Shown: piece by piece, positions 57,902 to 64,000 of the stretch | Layout of the letters: every line of letters begins with the position of its first letter | Numbering within the stretch: the stretch's first letter is position 1 | Assembly (NCBI GenBank): GCA_009746045.1 | Contig: RPFO01000310.1 | Span: 3,578,100-3,642,099, forward strand | Length of the DNA stretch: 64,000 nucleotides | Direction: 5' to 3' | Origin: Mesostigma viride | Taxonomy: Eukaryota; Streptophyta; Mesostigmatophyceae; Mesostigmatales; Mesostigmataceae | Notes under the pieces: generated by a model | The model's input: the letters and a program-made list of their open reading frames with translations, nothing else | What the model was told of the DNA's origin: nothing | The model's database searches: none | Program-made: the position numbers and the translations under genes

Positions 57902-60058
57902 GCTGGCTGGCACAAGCCATCTGGACATAAGCCAGAGATCAGTCCTAGTACAGAAAGCTGGCGGCCAGATGTGCAGCTAGCGCCTGAATATTATAATGCC
58001 TATATATGCAAGACCGACCTGGGCCTCATGTCCCCGCGGCAGCTTCGCCTCTTCTTGGACGCCCAGGCCCCGCCTCCCGGCCCGGTTGCCAGTGGGGGCT
58101 TTCTCATCACCTCCCTCAGCCTGGCGCAGGCCGCCATGCTGCGTGTGGAGTTCGGGGCCCCCATCGCGGTTCAGGGCGGCCAGGCCATCTTGGTGGACTC
58201 GGCCGGGCGCGCCCAGCCCCTAACCGCGGGGACGCCTGTTTCTGCCTTCCTCCACGACATCCTGGAGTTGGCAGGCATCCCGCACGAATGGCACCCCGCG
58301 GCTGACCAACCGGTCGGCATCCTCTCGCGCGCCCAGATTGCTGCTCTCCCGGGTTGCTGGGAGGCCGGCTGGGACCCGCCCCCCCCTCATGTCCGGTCCC
58401 TTCTGGAGGGGGACGACCCCGAGTCGGGCTCCTGTGCCATCTGCCTTGAGCCCTTCCGGCCGGGGGATGGCTTGTGTCGCCTGCCCGCGTGCGGCCACAC
58501 ATTCCATCAAGCGTGCATCGCGCGCAGCTTGCTCCACTCCGTGCCGCGCTGCCCGTTGTGCCGGGCTGTTGTGCCGCCCCCTGGGACTGCGCTTCCTCTC
58601 GGCCCGCCCCCGGTCTCGCTGGGTCCCCTGCCGGGTCCCCACCGGGCCCCGGGGCCAGCTGCCTCCCCGACCCCTCGGCCGCCGCCCCCGGCCTCGTTGC
58701 CGGGGCCTGGGGTGGTCGCGGGCGCGCTGGCGAGTCCCCCTGGGAGGGGCGCCGGCGTTCTCGATCCCCCTCCGCTGGGGGTCTCCCCGGTGGGCACTGC
58801 CTCCTCCGTGGCCCCGGCGGGCATGCCGGGCGCTGGTCGGGTCGTGGTGCGCGCGCCTGCCGGCCCGGCTGGGGAGACGCCGCAGGCCCCACGTCCTGCC
58901 TTTGCTGGCGCCGCTCCCCGCCACTCAGCGCCCGCCGACGGCCTTCACCGGTGTGCCGTGCTGCTTCCCACGGGGTCCCCGTGTGCTGGTGTGTTCCACA
59001 ACCGTAACCTCCTCTGCCAGCACCTTCGCGCTGTGCACCCCGATCTCGGCGCGGCGGATCTGCAGGCCATGAGCTGTTACCGGTGCCCGGAAGCTCACTG
59101 CCAGCGGGTGTACTCCATTCACGGGCGCGCTCAGCACGCGCGCGCCTGTGTTGCTCAACGGCCCCTCAACCGGCCAGCAGTCCCGGCCCCCTCCCCCCCT
59201 CCCGCCTCGGCTCCCACCGGCTCCCAGCCCCCGCCGCCCGACTACTCGGCCAGTTGGCGTTGGCTTGACACGGTTCCCTGGGATGCATGCGCCATCAACC
59301 CGACGTCTACCCTGACCGACCTCCCCCACCGCGCGCGTAGCCTTTTCGCGCAATGTGCAATCGTTTCTCTCCGGCGCATGCACGCCGCTCCGGACGACCC
59401 GCTGGGCTTTAAACTGCACATGGTGACCCCCCGCCTGCTCCTCACCCCTCTCGGGCGTGGTGTGCGCGGCCTCCAGGGTGCGGTTATTGCCCGTTGCCGA
59501 CGCTTTCTGCAGGGGGACTGGGAGGGGCTGTTTGGCGTGCCGCCCCCGCGCACGGCCCGGCTGTCGGGGGAGGTCAACTTCGAGCGGGTGGCCGCCGACG
59601 TCATCCGCCTCGTCCGCGAGGGGCAGCTCAGCCGGGCCATGACCCGCTTGGAAATGGCCAAGCTGGCCCCCGCCAATGCGGCTACCCTGGCGGCCTTGGA
59701 GGCTCTTCACCCTGCGGAGCCCGGATTCCAGCTGCCCGTGCCGGACCCCCTGCCGGCCCCCCTCCGGCTGGACCGCGACTGCTTCCTGGAGGTGATGCGT
59801 GCGGTCCCGCGGGCTTCCTCTACCGGGCCGTCGGGCTGGCGCTACGAGCACTTGGAGGTCCTGGTGGGGCATGGGGGCGAGGACATTCTCTTTGACACCC
59901 TCATTGACCTGGCGGCTGGTCGCGTTCCTCCCGCTGCGCGCGAGTGGTTAGCGGGCGCTCGCCTCCTCGCTCTGCTCAAGGGTGTCTTGCCCCCCCCGAG
60001 GGCAAGGTGCGCCCGATCGCCTGCGGTGAGGTGCTCCGCAAGCTCGTGGGCAAAGTGA
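57902..60058 (+). CDS. Retroelement polyprotein, N-terminal frame: RING-H2, zinc fingers, RT start
   Basis: The frame is open from 57902 and has its first in-frame ATG at 58028. A RING-H2 finger spans 58433-58566 with the full ligand set: CAIC, then CGHTFHQAC, then CPLC. Such fingers usually recruit E2 enzymes for ubiquitin transfer. A Pro/Ala/Gly-rich linker follows, then C2H2-like fingers at about 58940-59150 ('CAVLLPTGSPCAG' with His pair, 'CYRCPEAHC'). Next is the RT N-terminus with 'STGPSGWRYEHLEVL'. Meaningful coding ends in the C8 run at 59990-59997; the remaining 20 codons to the stop at 60058 are out-of-frame read-through. Confidence 0.85.
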   Translation, partial: AGWHKPSGHKPEISPSTESWRPDVQLAPEYYNAYICKTDLGLMSPRQLRLFLDAQAPPPGPVASGGFLITSLSLAQAAMLRVEFGAPIAVQGGQAILVDSAGRAQPLTAGTPVSAFLHDILELAGIPHEWHPAADQPVGILSRAQIAALPGCWEAGWDPPPPHVRSLLEGDDPESGSCAICLEPFRPGDGLCRLPACGHTFHQACIARSLLHSVPRCPLCRAVVPPPGTALPLGPPPVSLGPLPGPHRAPGPAASPTPRPPPPASLPGPGVVAGALASPPGRGAGVLDPPPLGVSPVGTASSVAPAGMPGAGRVVVRAPAGPAGETPQAPRPAFAGAAPRHSAPADGLHRCAVLLPTGSPCAGVFHNRNLLCQHLRAVHPDLGAADLQAMSCYRCPEAHCQRVYSIHGRAQHARACVAQRPLNRPAVPAPSPPPASAPTGSQPPPPDYSASWRWLDTVPWDACAINPTSTLTDLPHRARSLFAQCAIVSLRRMHAAPDDPLGFKLHMVTPRLLLTPLGRGVRGLQGAVIARCRRFLQGDWEGLFGVPPPRTARLSGEVNFERVAADVIRLVREGQLSRAMTRLEMAKLAPANAATLAALEALHPAEPGFQLPVPDPLPAPLRLDRDCFLEVMRAVPRASSTGPSGWRYEHLEVLVGHGGEDILFDTLIDLAAGRVPPAAREWLAGARLLALLKGVLPPPRARCARSPAVRCSASSWAK

Positions 60059-62154
60059 TCTGCCGCCAAAAGGCGCCCGAGCTCCGTGCCTTTTTCTGCC
60101 CGCCCCTCGCAGCGGGTGAGACCTCGGTGGCGGCCCAGCTGGGGGTGACGACTCCAGGCGGGGCGGATATCCTCATCCATTCGGTGCAGGCCTACCTCGA
60201 GGCCCACCCCACCCACGCTGTCGTCAAGGTCGACTGCCACAACGCGTTCAACAGTCTGTCCCGCGCCAGCATGTTTGCGGCCGTCATGGAGTCCTTCGAG
60301 GACTTGTACGCTTGGACAGCCGTGTGCTACGGCCAGCCCGGCCAACTGGTTCACATCATGGAGGACGGCACTCGCGGCGGCCTGCTGTCGCGGTCGGGCA
60401 CCCAGCAAGGGGACCCCCTGGGACCCCTGTACTTTGCCGCCCCCCTCCAGGGTTGCCTCCAAGCGGTCCATGCTGCCCACCCGGCGGTCGCTATTCAGGC
60501 CTACTTGGATGATATCTACCTTCTGGGCCCTGTGCCGGACACCACCGCGGCTCTGCTGGCACTGCAGACCGCGGTGGCCGACATCAACCTCCAGTTGACC
60601 CTGGCCAAGTGCGCGGTGTACTCGCCCCAAGGTGATTGCTCCGGCTTTCCGCCCCAGCTCTTGGGCCGGGACGAGCGCCTCCATGGGTTGGATGTCCTCG
60701 GCGTTCCGGTTGGCGACCCCGCGTTTGTCATCGATGCTCTGCGGGCCGCCCTCGAGGCACGCACTGAGGTACTGCCCTTGATTGCGCGCCTTCATGATTC
60801 GCAGACCAAGGGTCTGCTTCTGTGGTTTTGCGCTCACCCTCGCGTCGTTCACTGGCTCCGGGGCGCTCTTCCGGCTCAGGTCCGGCTGGCCGCCGAGGGC
60901 CACGACGAACGCATCCAGTCGGCCTTGGCGCAGCTGGTCCCGGGCCCCGACCTCCCGCCACATGCTATTCGCATTGCCTCCCTGCCTGCACGGATGGGTG
61001 GCTGCGGTCTGACTCGTGCCGCCCGGCTGGCCCCAGCAGCATTTTTGGGCTCCGTCGCTCAGTCGTGGGCGGAAAGCTGCCGGCTCCTGCCCCTTTTGGC
61101 AACGGCAGCGCCTGACCTCCTGGACCCCAGCAGCCCTTTGCCCTTCGTCACCGCCATCCAGGAGGCCTATGCTGAGATCCAGCAGGCCTGTTCTCCCGTC
61201 CGTGCCGCTCAGGCGGTACAGCGCCACCTCCCTCGCGGCACTCCCTCGGTCGCCTCCGTTCAATCTCCCGCCGCATTCCCTGCTCGCGTCATCGATAAAC
61301 ACCAGAAAACCTACGCGGGTATTCTGCACACGGCTGATTGGATTGCTCTTTTCGCGGACCTCAACGCCCAGGGACGTGCGTGGCTGTTCTCGCTTTCCTT
61401 GCGGAGTGTGGGCTCGGCGTACCTTCGTGCTCTTCCCATGGCCCCCCCATTCGCCTTGGCTCCCAGCCACTACTCGGTGGCGCTCCGGCACCAGCTATTT
61501 GCCCCGCAGCCTCTTGTTCCGGCCGGGCGGCCTTGTGGTAGCTGTGGGCAGCCGCTGGATCCCACGGGGACTCACTACCTTGCCTGCATGGGGGGCCAAC
61601 AGAATCAGAATTGGTATTTGTATTTGCACACTGTCCTCCTGACGGTGGTGCTCGCCATGATTCGGTCGGTTTTCCCCCACGCGAACATCCGGTCCGAGGA
61701 TGCGGATGGCGCTGCCTTCTATTCCCCCAACCACCGGCCTGACATCGTGGTGCTGGACTTTGAGGGGGGTGGCCGGCATCTGCTTATTGACGTTTCGGTG
61801 GCGCGGCCCTTGGCTCTTAGCCACGTGGCTGGGGCCTCCCTCACGGCAGGTTACACGGCGGACCGGGCGGAGCGGGCCAAGCTCCTGGCCTACGGCGACG
61901 TCGGGCACCATCGTGTGGTGCCCTTTGTCCTGGAGGAGTTTGGGGCCATGGGGCCCCTGACCTCCGCCTTCTTCAAGGAGTGTTGCCGGCTCCGGGAGGA
62001 CCGGCTGGACCTGGAGGGCCAGCGGGCCCCATGGTCGGCGCGGACCTGGACGTCATATTGGCGTCAGCGCTTGTCGGTGGCGCTGACTCGGGCCATGGCT
62101 GACATCATGCTCCGCCGTACGCGGGCTGATTTTGCGGTGCAGCAGGGCTATTAG
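59998..62154 (+). CDS. Retroelement polyprotein, C-terminal frame: RT core and restriction-like endonuclease
   Basis: Continues the RT in the -1 frame. Motifs seen are 'GKVRPIACGEVLRKLVGK' (motifs 1/2), 'VVKVDCHNAFNSL' (A), 'GTQQGDPLGPLYFA' (B) and 'AYLDDIYLLG' (C, the catalytic Asp pair). A thumb and long linker follow. The C-terminus has a CCHC array ('CGSCGQPLDPTGTHYLAC') and a restriction-like nuclease core ('RPDIVVLDFEGG' then 'LLIDVSVARPL') that would nick the target. It stops at TAG 62152-62154. The frame opens in GTG upstream (59944) with no ATG, so it needs fusion to the preceding frame to be expressed. Confidence 0.87.
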   Translation, partial: EGKVRPIACGEVLRKLVGKVICRQKAPELRAFFCPPLAAGETSVAAQLGVTTPGGADILIHSVQAYLEAHPTHAVVKVDCHNAFNSLSRASMFAAVMESFEDLYAWTAVCYGQPGQLVHIMEDGTRGGLLSRSGTQQGDPLGPLYFAAPLQGCLQAVHAAHPAVAIQAYLDDIYLLGPVPDTTAALLALQTAVADINLQLTLAKCAVYSPQGDCSGFPPQLLGRDERLHGLDVLGVPVGDPAFVIDALRAALEARTEVLPLIARLHDSQTKGLLLWFCAHPRVVHWLRGALPAQVRLAAEGHDERIQSALAQLVPGPDLPPHAIRIASLPARMGGCGLTRAARLAPAAFLGSVAQSWAESCRLLPLLATAAPDLLDPSSPLPFVTAIQEAYAEIQQACSPVRAAQAVQRHLPRGTPSVASVQSPAAFPARVIDKHQKTYAGILHTADWIALFADLNAQGRAWLFSLSLRSVGSAYLRALPMAPPFALAPSHYSVALRHQLFAPQPLVPAGRPCGSCGQPLDPTGTHYLACMGGQQNQNWYLYLHTVLLTVVLAMIRSVFPHANIRSEDADGAAFYSPNHRPDIVVLDFEGGGRHLLIDVSVARPLALSHVAGASLTAGYTADRAERAKLLAYGDVGHHRVVPFVLEEFGAMGPLTSAFFKECCRLREDRLDLEGQRAPWSARTWTSYWRQRLSVALTRAMADIMLRRTRADFAVQQGY

Positions 62155-62300
62155 GTTCCTCCCGTTAGGCGTTTCCATTGGTCTTATCGTAGTATAGAGC
62201 TTTGACATGGCTCTGTATATAGGTTTATAGCTGGGCGTTTGCTTTGGTTTGAGTGATTTCACTCTGCTGTAAGTAATTATATTTTTAAAATATATGCAAG

Positions 62301-63664
62301 ATTGCTCTCGATGCAGTACGTACATTGAGGGCGCTAGAGGTGCCCATATGGGGGCATGCATGCGGGCGATCAACAGATCGATCGCTAGCTAGCTAGCGCG
62401 CAGGTAGATGCATACCACGGTCAATGCGCATATTCTGATCAATGCGCATATACGCACATGCAGGCTGAATACACATCTGCTTGAGCTCAAGCACTCTACA
62501 ATATCGATCAGCGGCATGCTGGCGGATATATATGCCTGTCGGCCTGCTCGATCTGGACCTTGGGGCAGCCTTACTGCATCCACTATACGCTTTTGCATGC
62601 TATGTCGAAGCTTTATTGCACCCACATTTGGGCCCATGCACCATGATGCGGAGAGAGTCCTCGATCTGCATGCATGCGGGCTGCCCACTTGAGGCAGCGA
62701 GAGAAGCTATAGGGTGCCCTCCCTCCTCGTTGTGTATAGGGGTTGAAGGTTCCTATATTGGCACCCACAAGACGCAGGACTTCACGTGCTACTAATTTGA
62801 ATGCATGCGTTAGTTCAGATTGCATGATACGATCAGATGCACGTATATGAATTCGCGTCTTTCCTCTCAGACAACTACCCTAGTCCTTCCACGGCGTTGG
62901 ATCGCCATGCGTCCAGTCATAGTTGTCTCACTTAGTATGTGGTACAGAGATCAAACACTATCAATGCATATATAAGCTGTCCAGCTAGCTAGAGCTAACC
63001 TGCCAGCCCATATTGCTGCCAGGCATATACACAACGATCTGTATACCAACACAAGCTCCATGTGCATACGTAGTATAGATCGAGGGATTGGCATATGTCA
63101 TGATTCACTGTACGACTATCTGTTGTGCTGACAGCTGCATGGTCTGGGTATCGGCCCCAAGCTCCAAAAAGCGGATGTGCAGAACAGCAGAACAAACTAA
63201 GTACTGTCAGTAGCTCGGGTGTTAAGTGCTGAGTTGTGCACATATGTCGATCGGCCGTCGACTGTCACACTCGCAGTACACTTTCCTGTCTCAGCTCAGT
63301 AGCTACTCGATATCCTAGCTCATAATCAGGTCTGCGGCGCTACATGATGTGCGCATCAGTTCACGACAGATAACTAGCCAGTATATAGCATATCGATCAA
63401 AGAACCACCTTTGAAGTCCCTAAGGCACCCGACTGCAGTTACTCCAGCTTGACTGAATGGTACATAGTGTGGACCAGGGCCAGGCTGGCCAAGAAACCGA
63501 CTGCCCCAGCAGCGAGTGCGAATATCTGCATGCATTACACACATGTACGCACATGACCAGATTGAACAGTAAGTGCCATGATCAAACAACCTTGGAATCT
63601 TTCAACGATAGAATATCAAGTACCATGGATCCACGTGATGCATGCAGACGATATTTGTATAAAC
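62301..63664. other. Non-coding, repeat-rich flank
   Basis: No credible ORF. It is rich in GATC, GCTAGC and TGCATG palindromes. A ~95-bp segment at 62545-62640 (CTTTATTGCACCCACATTTG) is imperfectly repeated at 63800-63895 and resembles 12600-12650, so it belongs to the dispersed repeat family. Confidence 0.5.
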
Positions 63665-63757
63665 TTAAATTGTGTAGTTATTTTTTCTAATGCGATTAGC
63701 ATAGTACTCCGTGGCATGCCTTTGCGCATGACACGCAAGCACTTCCTTACTTACTTA
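63665..63757 (+). repeat. Dispersed ACTT-tailed repeat, copy 3
   Basis: GATTAGCATAGTACTCCGTG then GCGCATGACACGCAAGCACT and a short TTACTTACTT tail, matching the copies at 32123 and 33829. Confidence 0.78.
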
Positions 63758-63799
63758 TGGATCCACATGCATGGAAGCATATCGGGCCTCTGAATGAGT

Positions 63800-64000
63800 T
63801 CCAAGCCTATCTGTGGCCACTGGACCATGGGGCAGCCCTACTGCACTTGCTATGCTTTTGCTATGTCGAAGCATTATTGCACCCACACGGCCTGGGATGC
63901 CGGATCGTTTCGACGGGTCCAAATGTGCACCCTGTGGCATGCCTGTGGCATGAGGGAAGAGGGGGGTCTCTGCCCCATGCCCGTTGCATGTGCACACTCA
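63800..64000 (-). repeat. Dispersed hairpin-bearing repeat, copy 3, truncated by the window end
   Basis: GTGGCATGCCTGTGGCATGA and GGGGGGTCTCTGCCC match 12690-12760. Orientation is opposite to the copy at 57560, so the retroelement region is flanked by inverted copies about 6.3 kb apart. Confidence 0.7.

Larger units (their letters stand above)
57560..62300 (+). mobile_element. Non-LTR retrotransposon with RING-H2, RT and restriction-like endonuclease
   Basis: Two overlapping frames encode a single long polyprotein plan: RING-H2, C2H2-like fingers, RT, CCHC motif and PD-(D/E)xK-type endonuclease. An RT with a C-terminal restriction-like endonuclease and no apurinic endonuclease places it with the R2/NeSL-like early-branching LINEs. 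Apart from a single frameshift the coding region is open for 4.2 kb, so the insertion is young. It sits about 250 bp downstream of the POLE2 stop codon in the same orientation. The 3' end is probably near 62270-62300, where an A/T-rich TATTTTTAAAATAT lies. Exact ends and target-site duplication are not resolved. Confidence 0.85.

Noticed and set aside
58116-61491. Long minus-strand ORFs opposite the RING-RT element
   Set aside because: Shadows of GC-rich coding DNA; the plus frames carry all RING, RT and endonuclease motifs.

Overview
This is a gene-bearing stretch of a eukaryotic nuclear genome, most likely a flagellated green alga or a streptophyte alga. The evidence is an ORC1 with a PHD finger nested inside its BAH domain (the plant-type arrangement), a plant-like Elongin A, a basal-body-type CCDC77 coiled-coil gene, many spliceosomal introns, and plant-lineage mobile elements. 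Two POLE2 introns have minor-spliceosome (U12) 5' splice sites. To my knowledge such introns are rare or absent in Chlamydomonas-like chlorophytes, so I lean toward a streptophyte or deep-branching green alga; I cannot name a species.

Layout. (1) 1-11041: a decayed Ty3/gypsy chromovirus, entering from the left without its 5' LTR. It runs gag, protease, RT, RNase H-integrase, a 1.7 kb nested insertion, a displaced chromodomain, a long extra 3' ORF, polypurine tract and 3' LTR. (2) 11042-14073: LINE debris and dispersed repeats. (3) 14074-25284 (-): CCDC77, 15 recognised exons, with a 1.7 kb CCTG-type tetranucleotide array in intron 2. (4) 26003-29584 (+): Elongin A (ELA1), 6 exons, divergent from CCDC77. 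(5) 29585-34049: intergenic LINE fragments, including an inverted pair. (6) 34050-44824 (-): ORC1, 14 exons rebuilt with consistent phases, 962 codons. (7) 44825-45820: a ~1 kb region shared by the divergent genes ORC1 and POLE2, with a tight cluster of E2F-type sites. (8) 45821-57315 (+): POLE2/DPB2, 12 exons, 533 codons, including an AT-AC intron, a second U12-like intron, a GC-AG intron and an intronic hAT-like MITE. (9) about 57560-62300 (+): a non-LTR retrotransposon with an N-terminal RING-H2 finger, zinc fingers, RT and a C-terminal restriction-like endonuclease. (10) 62300-64000: non-coding dispersed repeats.

How the genes relate: ORC1 (origin licensing) and POLE2 (leading-strand polymerase epsilon) are both S-phase genes and share one E2F-rich intergenic region, so co-transcription at G1/S is a simple reading. 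CCDC77 (centriole/basal body) and ELA1 (Pol II elongation/ubiquitin adaptor) form a second head-to-head pair with no obvious functional link.

The most unusual feature is recurrent: at least five introns in three genes begin with a minisatellite whose repeat unit copies the exon end plus the 5' splice site, and two more introns carry one extra copy of the junction. These give arrays of decoy or alternative splice donors. Exon boundaries come from reading frames, splice consensus and remembered family alignments; no search or transcript data were available.
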